Source of the DNA: Sordariomycetes sp. S80-01Y
Taxonomy: Eukaryota > Ascomycota > Sordariomycetes
Length of the DNA stretch: 64,000 nt
Direction of reading: 5' to 3'
Assembly: GCA_037042185.1 (NCBI GenBank)
Contig: JAXQJY010000019.1
Location: 248,001-312,000 of the forward strand
The notes below the pieces were generated by a model. It saw nothing but the letters and a program-made list of their open reading frames with translations. It had not been told where the DNA came from and searched no databases. Each line of letters starts with the position of its first letter. Position 1 is the first letter of the stretch. Of this stretch, positions 30,969-41,862 are shown one piece after another. The position numbers and the translations under genes were made by a program.

Positions 30969-31132
30969 TGTCAGGACCTGGGTTCGTGAAGAGAGTGAAG
31001 GGGTAGGGTGCAACTGGTGACTGTATTAATAATCTCTGCAGGTCCCACGTTGCTGAGGCCCGTGAGCAATCTTCTTATACATGTGCACATGTGACCCTGC
31101 CCGGGTGGTCGGAGCGAGGTCACCGCCTGATA
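30969..31132. mobile_element. Solo-LTR-like element, copy 2 (shorter)
   Basis: About 164 bp clearly related to copy 1: the same start (TGTCAGGACCTGGGTT), the shared core GACTGTATTAAT, TTGCTGAGGCCC, TCTTATACATG and GTGACCCTGCC, and the same terminal region. It is shorter than copy 1 in its first half and has a probable, slightly diverged 5-bp target duplication. It lies just outside the right end of the pogo-like element. It is a fossil with no coding part. Confidence 0.6.
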
Positions 31133-34100
31133 TAAGCCCTAAATACCTAACCTCCAGCGTTTATTAATACTCGACGCCGCGTATATTTATATTAATAAGG
31201 GATTTATCGATTTCTCCATCTTAAAATATATCCAAATACTTTATCTACGTTCTTTTTTTATCTAGGCTTACGTAGCTACTGTACCGATTAGGAAGGTAGG
31301 CGTCGACTTGATGAAAGAAATGTCGAGACAATAACCCTTATTACTCAAAAGTACTAATGCAAATTGTGTAGGATTATATTAAATCATAATGCTGTTAATC
31401 TCTGTGATATTCCCCGGCGTTCTGCGGGAAAAGTTTGGGGCCCTCTCTAGAAACATAAATTTTGGGGGCTCTAGGTGCTGACCATCTAACCTTAACTACC
31501 TTAGTTGTCTAGAAAAGCGTACTAGGCCTGGCCTTCTTATGATACGTGGAATAAAGGCAATCAGGACTAAACTTAAGAGTTTAAGCCACATATAGGAGAG
31601 ACTGGCTGGGATCAAGTTCTGATTGAAAGTGTGATATATTATTCCAAAAAGGTGTACTCACAATGTAGTGCTGAAGGCTCGAAAGTAAAAAGAGACCTTG
31701 AATCGGACTTCAAGTTATGTCAAGAACCGTAATAATGCTATCCTTAAGCTATATTGACTTAGTCTGCCATTGTGCTTCCTCCTTTTCTTCTTCTTTGGAA
31801 CTGGTTTAGATTAATGCTACAATAAATGGCTCCGTAACCTCTGATATTATTGTAAAGCGTAGAAGCTACACCTGTTGGTAGAATGTAGATTGCAGAACCC
31901 GACGGTGTTGATATGCTATTTTTGCTCTCGGTCTAAGGCGCTATGTGTGTAGAAAACAATGAACGTATTGAGCCAGGGAAAGCAAATGTGGGCTAATAAG
32001 AAAGGCGTATAAGGACTAGAAAGCTAGACTAAATATTGCGGCTTGGAAGTTATAATTTATAATAACCTTTAATTCACTATTCTAACTATCGTGTAGAGCT
32101 ACAGCCTAGCCACGACGTTAACCATCAAGTAGAGTCCTTGACTCTTGTGACTCGTCGTATCTCTGGGTCCACGAACCTTTCGTGTCTTTAAGAGCCGGGT
32201 AGGTGAATTTCATAATCTCGAGAGCTCTTTACTACTGGGTAGTGTTTTCTGCTCAAGAGTTTGAATACTAAGCTTATGAGTAGAGAGCACAGAGAGATAT
32301 GTAAAGAAACTAATGCTGGGAGTGTGAGAACTTTTTCCATAGCCCATAACTACTAGTAGCTTATGCGGTCTCATGTAAACTATTTTGTTATCGTTTCTAT
32401 TGTTTCTATACTGGGTTCGAACGGATATAGTGATGTCATAATGCTGCTTTGGGTCTTTTGTCTTTGGCTTAAAGGAAATTATAAAGATTCTTTGTAACTA
32501 ATCAATTTTGCTTTTCGCTTCTTGTTGTATTTATCGGGATGGCACAACTCTCCTGGTTATGACTTAATAGCTATGCGAGATACACTCACATTTATATATA
32601 ATGTAACTACTGGACTAAGTTGCTGTCAAAATATTCGCTTTCGACTTGGTAACATGAAATCTGGTCTGATACTAGTGACATGTACACCTTCAAGGTAAGT
32701 TAACCTTGATAGAAGTGTACCTCATTTATCAAAAGGTTAGATTTGGCCAGCTTCGTAGGGTACTTCTCTACTACTGCACTGTATCATGCGATGTGATCTG
32801 GTCGTCAAAGGCTGCATCAGTAAGCCGGTCGGGGATAATGGGCGAAGGTCTTCACTTTATATAATGCTTTTGCTCGAGTCTGGGTCTATTTATGCCAGAG
32901 GTGGAGAAATCGTTTATTGTGTAGTCTACATAAACTACCTACTTATTTCTAAACATTTAAAGATATGGGGGGATATAGCTCGACGCCCTTATAATTAATC
33001 AAACATGATGGTCTTGGCTATAATTTATCTCGTAGGTCTATCCATGCCTGCTTATCACCTGTGTGGACAGATTAGTGCACTGCTATCTGTATTGACTCGT
33101 CCTGATCGTAAAACTTCCGTTGCGCCCACTGATATATTCCAATTTAGGCGCTCCTCCGACAGTATTGTTGCTGTCACTTTGGAGTGGCCAGGCAACACAT
33201 TCTTGGACTCGGGAATATCCGGGAGCTCGCTTCTGCAAGCCATCAGATCAGTCAACGTGTGATACCACCCATCGATACTCTACTAACGCAGCCAAGATAG
33301 ATGAAACAATATTCCTCAGACGTTTTATGATCAAACGCAGCCTACATGGTACAACTTTTAGCTGAGGCAGTCTAAAAAGAGAAGCTAATAGAAGCTTTTG
33401 ATTTTATTATTTATTTTTGTGATCTGACTTTTGCGGGCGTTGGTGGAAGAGGGTCATGCGGGATGGCATTGGCTTTGGAACAGGGGGCCATACATAATTG
33501 CGGAGCTTGGGTAGATTCAAGGTAATATCGACGAAGAATCCGGCTGCTATCAAGCTTTTCCCGAGAGTGGTTGAACTAGCGTGCTTTTATTGTGCTTATT
33601 CAAGCTATGAATTTACAATTGCCCATATAATTACTTATAGCGGTATAGATATCATTAATGAGAAGGGTCGCAGCTAACCAGTGCTACCAGCTTTCCAGGC
33701 CCCAGATTCTTGTGCCAAGCGCTGGGTCGCTCTTGATTCAGGAGCGAACCTGGACATACATTCTTCTCGAGGTTTTCCTTTGCCTCAATTGTCAAGATTT
33801 GAGTTACCGTTTTGCAAAGACTTCAATATTGAACTCTAGCACTGTAGTATGGCTAGAGTTTACTTCATCAACAAAAGTCAAATGTTATTATTACAGTTGG
33901 TCTTGGAACCAGTATCATGATAAATGCTAAATATCGCGGTAATCTGGATAAAACTTCGTATGGTGTAACATGAATTGTGTACTTGTTCCCCGCGAGAGAA
34001 TACATGAGTTCTCGCCACTTTTGAAATGTATTCGACTCATCTATATGTATAGTTCAGCCTTTACGAAAACACTTACTATCATCCTCTCTATATTTAATGT

Positions 34101-35438
34101 GAACCTACGTAGTAACCGGGTAACGAAGATGGACCTAGAGCCTTTATCTTGGCCATTGTCCCCGTTATCTGGCCTAAGCTTAGCATCATCTTCCTTAAAT
34201 AGTTTCAACGAAATTTCCCCACGCGAGGTGACCTATTTCAAAGTATTAGCGGCTAGTATTCAGTGTGAATAAACTTACTTTCCGCACATCCTGGGTTCTT
34301 TAGTTTTGTGAAACTCGGAGTACTTCTTCCATTAGCATATTGAACGCAAATGGGAGAGATATGCTTAGTCTGCGTTCAGTGGTTACCCTCAGAAGCTTGA
34401 TTGATATATTTAACTTATATCGGTAACTAGCTATAGTAGTACTACTATGACTGTTCATGCTTGGACCGAAATTACTAACCAGCCTTACCCATCTTTCAAT
34501 GGATACAACTTTATATTTCTTCGTTTCTAGAGTCTCTTGCAGCCTAGAGCCAGTATTTGTATATATATATACAAGTAAGACTATGTCGTCTCTCTATTGA
34601 CCCAAAGGATTATGGGATTTTAAATTGGCTAATAATATAGCTAAGACTTATATATATGTTCGCACTAGTGTGGGAGCCAATGCGCCATTGCTAAGTTCGG
34701 ATCTTTTTCGAGAGACGGTCTGGTTTGATCATGATAGTCTGAATTGATATCAGTGATGTTGCTTTAATAGCTTTTGCAGCCGAATTGGTAGCAATATGGA
34801 TATCACTCGCAGAGAAAAACTATTGAAAGAAAATTAATACGCCTCATTCGGATAGAATAGAAAAAAAAATCAAAATTTCAACACCTACAGTGATGGCCAA
34901 CTAGGAGGAGATCAAAACTACGAAATCAATACAAGCAAAACACAGTAATTTATGAATTAGCCTCATTTAGATCAGGCGGAGCTTAGTCTTAATGTATAAT
35001 CAGCGTGTCGAAACCGCAACTTAGGTATGGAGAGTATAAGGAGGCCTTATACTCGCACGTGATATTATTTAATGCTCTTATTCCATGACTTTTTTAACTC
35101 TAATAATATTTTTAGCGGTTATTAAATATACCTAGTTAGTAATATAAAGAATAAAGACGTTTAAATATATTGATTACATTCTTGTTACTAGGAAAGGATA
35201 CTAGCCAGGACGTTATACTTAAAAAAACGTCAGTATATCATTATACTACCTAATACTCGTTAATTGTCCATGACCACGGAGTAAATTTCCTTATCTCTCT
35301 CTCCTTAGAGAAGAAAGAAGAAAGGTACCCCTAATATTAACGAGTTATCGTTAATAAGGTAGTTCTCCCGAGCTGCCACAGGGGGTAATATCTATTTCTA
35401 AAACGCGCATGTGTGTAAACAGTAGAGTAGAAACAACC

Positions 35439-35445
<7 letters not shown>

Positions 35446-35474
<29 letters not shown>
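35446..35474. repeat. (TG)n microsatellite
   Basis: An uninterrupted run of roughly 14 TG units following TATATATG. Confidence 0.9.
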
Positions 35475-36830
35475 GATTTGGAACAATTGGAAAGAGGGTA
35501 TTAAGCAATAATATTATGTTAACATATCCAATTACCTCTGTTTCTGTGCAGATGTTGGGCTTGAAGCTTGCAAAGCTAGGTCTACGCTTGAATATTCAAA
35601 TGACGCAGCGTTTAGCGCGGAGACCTAAATAAGGGCATTAATGGGGAAAAAGAACACTTCGACAGTAGTGAGAAGAGCGAATCGACCAGCTCACGGTGAG
35701 CGCCATGATACAATGTAGCATAGGATATAGAATTCTCTAGCAAAGGGAAGATTGCCAAGAAACGAGTTTTAATAAATAATATACAGAAAAGGAAAGATTT
35801 CCCTAGGACTTGTTATATTGCCAAATGCTTTAAAGTGCCATATTTTATTCATTCTCTGCCCTCTCCCTACCTCTCTTTTGATAAAACAACTCGCGTATAC
35901 CACAAAAGGAGTGTTTTCACCCATAGCTTACGTATACATATATGTGAGCATGTGTGCATCTCCGTGTCAAGGGGGTTACGTGGCGGGTAGTAACTTAGAA
36001 AAATCGAGCCTTTGATGTTGGAGTTATCTCTCTGCTTACTTACTATCTGTTAAAAGCTATATAAAAAAGTGACCCGGTGGTATAGTTAATCTGTTAACTT
36101 TCCTATATCTATTACAATAGGTAGTTAGTATAGATATAAACTTAATATCGAAAGCTCGATCCTAGAAATAGCACTCCACAGACGGCAAGATTATATAATT
36201 GCGCTAGGTTCTGGAAACTAACAAATTAAGTGTTGCCATTCACAAAACAATCAGAGGGCTTGTATCTGGGTCAATGGGGTTGTATCGTCCCTAAAGGACA
36301 GTATTAACAGCCATTTACTATGCTCATATTCCGGGTTAATTCAAACGAAAAAGTGATCATAATTCAGCACATCCTTCGGAACAGAGCCTTGAACCGTCTG
36401 GCTTTAGGTGTAATACAAGAAGCGTTATTTGAAATAATATCTCGTAAAATCCCCAGATGCAATATATCCTAAGCCATGCCTAAAGAATGAGATAAATGGT
36501 CAATCATCTACAACGCGCTTATAAGAGCGTTACGTATCGATCTATGGTCCGAATCAGGTATCCGATATCGGCTACATTTAATCGCCGCATGAACTACCTC
36601 CGACGCAAGGCATGACAGTTATGACAAATAAAACACTCACATGAATAGGATGTATTTCCACAGTCACTTTATTGGGAACGGGCTGTTGCAGATAAACGTC
36701 GACTACCGCTAACGCCGCTATCACATCTTTCTCTATCTGGGAGAACCAGATCAAGATCAGCGAGGAATTGACAGAGCTAAGCTTGGCTTCTGGACTACAA
36801 TTCAAATTTGGTCCCTCTTGGATCTCCAGG

Positions 36831-38618
36831 ATGGCGATGTACGACGATCCCAGGGCTCCGATTTTACATGGCTATGCATACGTCTACGGAAACACATCTG
36901 GCAGGCTTATTGCAAGCAGTATGGAGTTAAGTTTCTGGGGCGGAGTGAGCTCAGAAACCGGCGCTATCATCGATCACCACCATCCGTTGAGTGGAACGTC
37001 TCTCAAGGATGCAATAGTGGCTATCCCCGGTGGCCGCGGCTCGTGCTCCGGCAGTTGCGTTCTTTTGGAGCTCATTCTCAACAAAAAGGGGCCGAAAGCG
37101 CTTCTATTTCAACGAAGGGACGACATCCTGACACTTGGAGCGATAGTCGCCGATGAGGTATTTGGTCGAGCCATACCGATCGTGTGCCTAGGTGAACAAA
37201 ACTTCGAGCTCGTCATGCGGTGGGACGGAAGTCATGTCCTAGTCAATGGGCACGAAATTACAGTCGCTGAGTCCGGGCCCGGCTCTAGCCAGAAGATGGC
37301 AGACGGGATGAAGCAAAGGAACTGCTTGCTTCCCAATGAGATGAAGCTCTCCAACTTCGATAAGGCCTTGCTGGACGGGCTACATGGTGTAGCTGCCCGT
37401 GCTTCGATACGGATCGTTCTACGGATGGCAGAGCTGCTGGGATGCCAGGAGTTGACGGACGTCGAGAAAGCCCATATAGATGCATGCATTTATACAGGAC
37501 CAGGATCATTGGCCTTTGCCCAGACACTTCGTGATTGGGGTGGAAGTGTACGAGTTCCAACTACAATGAACTCCATCTCCGTCGATCATGCGCGTTGGCG
37601 AATCCAAGGGATCGATCTGCAATTTGGCGAAGCCGCAGCAAAGCTTGCAGATGCCTATGTCGAAATGGGAGCTAAGCCAACATTCACCTGCGCTCCCTAC
37701 CAACTTGACAACGCGCCCACATTCGGCGAGCAGGTGGCATGGGCTGAATCCAATGCTGTTGTTTACGCAAATAGCGTATTGGGGGCGAGGACCATGAAAT
37801 ATCCTGATTTTCTCGACGTCGCTATTGCTCTTACTGGCCGTGCACCAGCAGGAGGCCCCCATATGAACATGCATCGCAAAGCCTCGCTGATCATCCGCGC
37901 AAAGTGCGTCCAACAGCTAGAAGGCATAGACGATTCCTTTTATCCTGTTCTAGGTTACCATATTGGATGTCTCGCTTCGAGCCGAATACCTGTTGTTGAT
38001 GGAATCCAGCATCTTCATCCAACTAAAGATGATCTGAAAGCTTTTGGTGCGGCTTTTGCTACTGTATCAAGCGCTCCAATGTTCCATATTGTTGGAATTA
38101 CGCCAGAAGCAACTAATATTCAGGAAGTCGTGGTACAAACTTCAGCGCTACAAGCTGTTGACCTCCAGCTGTCGAGTTTGCTGACGTGCTGGGATCAATT
38201 AAATAGCACATCAAGACGGAAACCGGTCGACTTGGTTTCGCTGGGAAACCCACATTTCTCTCTATCTGAAATGCGGAAGCTCGCGGTGCTCTGTAGAGGC
38301 CGTACAAAAGACTCAGGGATTGCTGTAGTGGTGACTTGCGGCCGCGCAACTTACAGTCTAGCCGAACAAGCTGGAGTGATCGGTGATTTAGAGCGCTTTG
38401 GAGTCGCTCTGATGACGGACACGTGTTGGTGTATGATCGCTGATCCAATTATACCACGATCGACAAAGGCTATCGTGACCAACTCTGGCAAGTACGCCCA
38501 CTACGGGCCTGGTCTGACGGGTAAAAGTTTCTACTTCAGAAGTCTATCTGCGTGCGTCGAAGCAGCGTGTGGTGGTAGCTTCGGTGGCAAACCACAATGG
38601 CTATCATGTATAGTATAA
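36831..38618 (+). CDS. Aconitase X (AcnX) fused small plus catalytic domains; probable cis-3-hydroxy-L-proline dehydratase type
   Basis: A single exon of 595 residues. The ATG at 36831 (MAMYDDPRAPILHG) is the first ATG in the frame. Residues about 20-140 form the AcnX swivelling domain, with HPLSGTSLKDAIVAIPGGRGSCSGSCVLLEL. The remainder is the AcnX catalytic domain (formerly DUF521), with LNGLHG-like LLDGLHGVAARASIRIVLRMAELLG, TCAPYQLDN, WAESNAVVYANSVLGARTMKYPDF, LTGRAPAGGPH and the cysteine motif MTDTCWCM. AcnX enzymes are iron-sulfur dehydratases. Bacterial type II members act on cis-3-hydroxy-L-proline, and archaeal ones on phosphomevalonate. Fusion of the two chains fits the former group, but the substrate here is inference. 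The frame is intact at the edge of an AT-rich block, next to two decayed transporter genes, so accessory or acquired status is plausible. Confidence 0.85.
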   Translation: MAMYDDPRAPILHGYAYVYGNTSGRLIASSMELSFWGGVSSETGAIIDHHHPLSGTSLKDAIVAIPGGRGSCSGSCVLLELILNKKGPKALLFQRRDDILTLGAIVADEVFGRAIPIVCLGEQNFELVMRWDGSHVLVNGHEITVAESGPGSSQKMADGMKQRNCLLPNEMKLSNFDKALLDGLHGVAARASIRIVLRMAELLGCQELTDVEKAHIDACIYTGPGSLAFAQTLRDWGGSVRVPTTMNSISVDHARWRIQGIDLQFGEAAAKLADAYVEMGAKPTFTCAPYQLDNAPTFGEQVAWAESNAVVYANSVLGARTMKYPDFLDVAIALTGRAPAGGPHMNMHRKASLIIRAKCVQQLEGIDDSFYPVLGYHIGCLASSRIPVVDGIQHLHPTKDDLKAFGAAFATVSSAPMFHIVGITPEATNIQEVVVQTSALQAVDLQLSSLLTCWDQLNSTSRRKPVDLVSLGNPHFSLSEMRKLAVLCRGRTKDSGIAVVVTCGRATYSLAEQAGVIGDLERFGVALMTDTCWCMIADPIIPRSTKAIVTNSGKYAHYGPGLTGKSFYFRSLSACVEAACGGSFGGKPQWLSCIV

Positions 38619-39475
38619 TGATAGTGCCAAATTCTTCTGAGGATACGTTGAGTTGTCATTGGCTACATGTATACTCAGTCACTCATACAGTGCGCACAGT
38701 TGTAGCTCCCAAGCGGATGGTGACCGTTGAGCAACACGTTCACACATCATAATTTCCACGTCAACGGAAGCTAATGTCGTGACTTCGGAGACTGATTCTC
38801 CCTATGAGCTTGAGGTGGTAGGTGAAGTCTGAGCGGGTGGTTCTAAGCTGGGAGGGGTCATCTTGATAATCCAGCCCAAACTTTCACTTAGGATGGTTTC
38901 CCGCGCGAAGGACATCCTACTCAGGTCATCGAGGGAAGGATTTGTTTCACTGTTCAGAGAATGAATGAGCTAGCTTCGGTGACCGAAACCAGGTGAGCCG
39001 AGAATGACTAGAGAATGGCTTCCTGGGCCACCCTACTAGGCCAGGCCGTGAAACTTGCACAAGTGCCGATATTCGAGCTCGCAAACGGCTAACAACTTGT
39101 CAAAGTTATTTCTCAATCTTTCGAGACTCAACTAACGAAAGCTAACATCCAAAGTCCTACATTGGCCAGGGAGTTCCAGGTTACCACAAGCTATTGGCTA
39201 ACGTTGATGTTGTACGAGAAAGCCTAAAGAAACTATCAAGGAGTTACACGAGGGTACAGTCCAGGTCTCTCATTCGATCGGAAGTCTCGCTTGTCGTCAG
39301 AGACTAGCTGGTAGAAGCTCAGGTCTGGCCGATGCATCGGAGACTCTGCTTCGAGCCAGCAAGGCCGCTCAATCTGCACTCTGCCTCGTTCCTTGGATCA
39401 ATGCCCTCACTAATCCAACACAATTCGTAAGCAGAACATTGAGAAACAACGCTTGAAGCAAGCTGCCTCAACCTG
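38619..39475. other. Intergenic region
   Basis: 857 bp. A short open stretch at about 39189-39306 (KLLANVDVVRESLKKLS...) looks protein-like but has no start, partner exon or recognised family, and may be another gene relic. Nothing else seen. Confidence 0.4.
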
Positions 39476-40160
39476 CTATTTACGATAAAGACCAAGCAAC
39501 TTCTGTCGAAGGCGGATTGACCTGGACCGACTCGGATCTACCTCTTCTTTCTCGGCTTGATGTTCTGTTACATTCACAAGCTCGCCACCAAGACCCTTGT
39601 TGATCACGGCGTTTTGCTGTTTGCCAAGGTAGTAGTCGGGCATGAAGAAAGTGGCAGTGAGTCCAACACTGCACAGGACGATTAAAGTGATGGCTATGCG
39701 TCCGTTGACAACAGCATACGCACGGATCGAGCCATGGCGAATACTATCCATGAAGTCGTACTCTGTCCGTAGGTCCTTGATATCGCCATAGTTCTCGAGG
39801 ACAGTGTCCCTGGAAATGCCGGGAAGCTCCCTGTACATCTGGTGGAGCATTCGGCTCGTCCAGATGGCGGAAGTTATGGCGCTACCGATGCTAGAGACGA
39901 GAGTAGACCAGAGAGTGATGATGGAGATGATGGAGGCGAGGTCCTCGTGAGGAACGGAGGGTTGGACACCTACGCGGACGCCAACCACATTGAGGAAGCT
40001 GAGGCAATAAATGAGCTGCGCAGCAACGAGGCTGGTGGTGTCCCGCGTCATCTTGCCATTGTGTTCGACCAGGAGGCCATAGCCGATTAACTTGGCGCAG
40101 CCGCCGATAACAGCCAGGGTCTTGTAGCGATGGGTGCGGCGATGGTCTGAAGCGTAGATC
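39476..40160 (-). pseudogene. C-terminal relic of a siderophore-type MFS transporter
   Basis: The readable frame gives about 220 residues: HRYKTLAVIGGCAKLIGYGLLV, QLIYCLSFLNVVGVRVGVQPSVPHEDLASIISIITLWSTLVSSIGSAITSAIW, then a cytosolic-type loop and a last membrane segment ending FFMPDYYLGKQQNAV. Order and spacing match the last third of fungal siderophore-iron MFS transporters (Sit1/MirB type), which have 14 membrane segments and about 600 residues. The N-terminal two thirds is absent: the sequence upstream becomes non-homologous by about 40.2 kb, and the next frame belongs to a different MFS family. No suitable exons were found. A truncated gene relic is the best reading; expression as a fragment cannot be excluded. 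Confidence 0.7.
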
Positions 40161-40483
40161 TTAGTGTGGGATTGGCTGCCATCTTTAGCTCGTGCTCGGA
40201 CTGGGCGTTGCCTGCTGCTGTCGACAAGTTGACGCTACGCTATTAAGTGTCTCGCGACTAGAAATGCGGACAAATGTGCGAGGAGGGGGTATAGAAAAGG
40301 ACGCTGGGGTTTAAAGAGTGGGCAGGACAGCCGATACTTTCCTTGCTGGGACCGTTGCCTCGAGCGCTCCATGCCCTGACTCAACTAGTCTTACTCTGTT
40401 GCGGCAGTAGTCAATGCTTGGGCTCGATCAGTGGGCCTCCTGAGCAGGACTACCACTAGTCCAATAGTACTAGCAGCGTCGAA

Positions 40484-41862
40484 CTAGAGCTTCTTGACCA
40501 GCTTTGTGTTCTGCTTCAGCCTCGACGCGATCACTAGCAGAGTCGCCAAAGCCCCGGTACAGGCAGCATAGAAAATGGCCGCTCTGTACGGTTCAATTGA
40601 CGAGGCTTCCTCTGCACCCGTTGCCTCGATGAGAAGCCCCGCCAGCGGTGCCCCATCAAGTATCCAGGCGTCCAGAAAGAGGTCACCAGGCTAATCGAAG
40701 CCGCTGCCGATCCCGTTGCAAGCGCGGCTACGGCCGTTGGCAGACAGACGAAAAAGCTGCCATTCGCACAGCCGTTGACGATGGCGAAGATGAAGAGCGG
40801 AGCCAGCGTCGAGCTCACGGGCCAGATAGCCAGCATGTTCAGGCTGTTGATGAGGGCAGTAACCGCGAGAGCATTGAAAGGGCCGATCCGGTCACATACG
40901 AGGCCTCCCAGAAGACGTCCAACAGCGGTTGAAGCGCCAAACCCAGCGACCAGCCCCGCCCCCGTAGAGGCGGACGAACCGATGGAGCTCGCAAAGAGCG
41001 GCAGGAAAAAGGGGGGCACGAAGAGCGCGAACACGCCAACAGCACCTGCCATAGCCAGTGCTAGGAAAGGAACATTCTTCAATAAAGACCAGTCAAACTG
41101 TGATGTCGTTCCGCCCCGGCCACCCGTTCGCTCCTTGGGTAGCAGTGAAGAGGGGATCCCCGAAGCCAACACCAATAAGCCGAGCACTCTAAAGGTCCAT
41201 TCCATTCCAAGGCTGTCAATGAGAGACTGCGCTGCCAGCGGAAGGACCGTGGCTCACACGCCGCCTCCCGCTTTCACAAGACCGTTGGCAGTGCAGAGCT
41301 TGCCACTGAACCACTGAATAGGCAACGTGTTGGTGGTAGTGTAGAGAAGGGAGGTAGCAAGGCCGAGTAGAAGCCCAGCTACGCAAAACTGACCAGCAAG
41401 ATAGTTGAGCTTGAAGCTGGTAACGATCAAGCCCGCTCCAAAAAGAAGCGTGGCGGCAAGGCTGGTGTAGCGAATGCCGTACATCCTCGTTAGCCTAATG
41501 GATAGGAGGCCAAACGCAACCATGCAAGCCATGTACAAGCTACCGACGAAGGTAATGTTGCGGATATTGGTCTTCAACTCAGGCGATTCTACGATAGCGG
41601 TTTGCAAGACACCCCACGCGGTGGTGTAGCCGTTGATCCAGAAGAGCAAGACGAAACAGGCCGCCACCACGGTCCAACCGTAACCACCGTCGGGAATAGC
41701 ATCTGTCGCATAATCGGGAGCTTGATCATTCGTTTGGTCATGGTTCACATTTGTTGACGTGTCCGGGGAAATCGTGGCCAGGCTAATGTTATTGCTAATT
41801 TGTCGGGCATCGTCGAGACGAGCTGCTGCTGCCGGTCTGGCAACTGTGGTTGCGGCGGTCAT
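40484..41862 (-). pseudogene. Monocarboxylate-transporter-like MFS gene with premature stop and frameshift
   Basis: The gene begins at 41862 (MTAATTVARPAAAARL) and encodes the first half of an MCT-type MFS protein: PDGGYGWTVVAACFVLLFWINGYTTAWGV, the family signature, then membrane segments to VKAGGGV. An in-frame TGA at 41254-41256 sits where the family has Gly, and the frame continues directly with ATVLPLAAQSLIDSLGMEWTFRVLGLL. It carries on to VTSFWTPGYLMG, where a missing base in a G run (around 40645-40654) shifts the frame. Beyond it the shifted frame reads PLAGLLIEATGAEEASS...AACTGALATLLVIASRLKQ and stops at 40484. One stop and one frameshift make a recent host pseudogene. Neither break is flanked by splice sites that would remove it. 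The intact family transports monocarboxylates or related solutes at the plasma membrane. Confidence 0.8.

Larger units (their letters stand above)
30866..36830. other. AT-rich, gene-free block (RIP-like)
   Basis: About 6 kb of sequence rich in TA-containing words (TATA, TTAA, AGCTATA), with stops in all frames and no protein motif that I recognise. It contains copy 2 of the LTR-like element, a TG microsatellite (35446-35474) and an 8-bp-stem hairpin (35336-35355). The right margin holds the promoter of the aconitase-X gene. The most likely content is transposon debris degraded by repeat-induced point mutation and packed as constitutive heterochromatin. The heterochromatin state is inference. 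Confidence 0.65.

Noticed and set aside
33005-34272. Open frames at 33005-33262, 33658-33930 and 33970-34272 inside the AT-rich block
   Set aside because: No recognisable domains. Probably chance frames in transposon debris.
35336-35355. Hairpin ATTAACGA-GTTA-TCGTTAAT as a regulatory or transposon end signal
   Set aside because: Short AT-rich palindromes are expected by chance here, and no flanking duplication or partner end was found.
36071-36175. tRNA-like or SINE-like stretch (GGTATAGTTAATC and AAGCTCGATCC resemble A and B boxes)
   Set aside because: No acceptor or T-stem pairing can be formed, and the spacing does not give a cloverleaf. Chance similarity in AT-rich DNA is more likely.
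41230-41270. An intron removing the TGA in the MFS gene
   Set aside because: The conserved protein resumes at the very next codon, so there is no room for an intron and no GT-AG pair around the stop.
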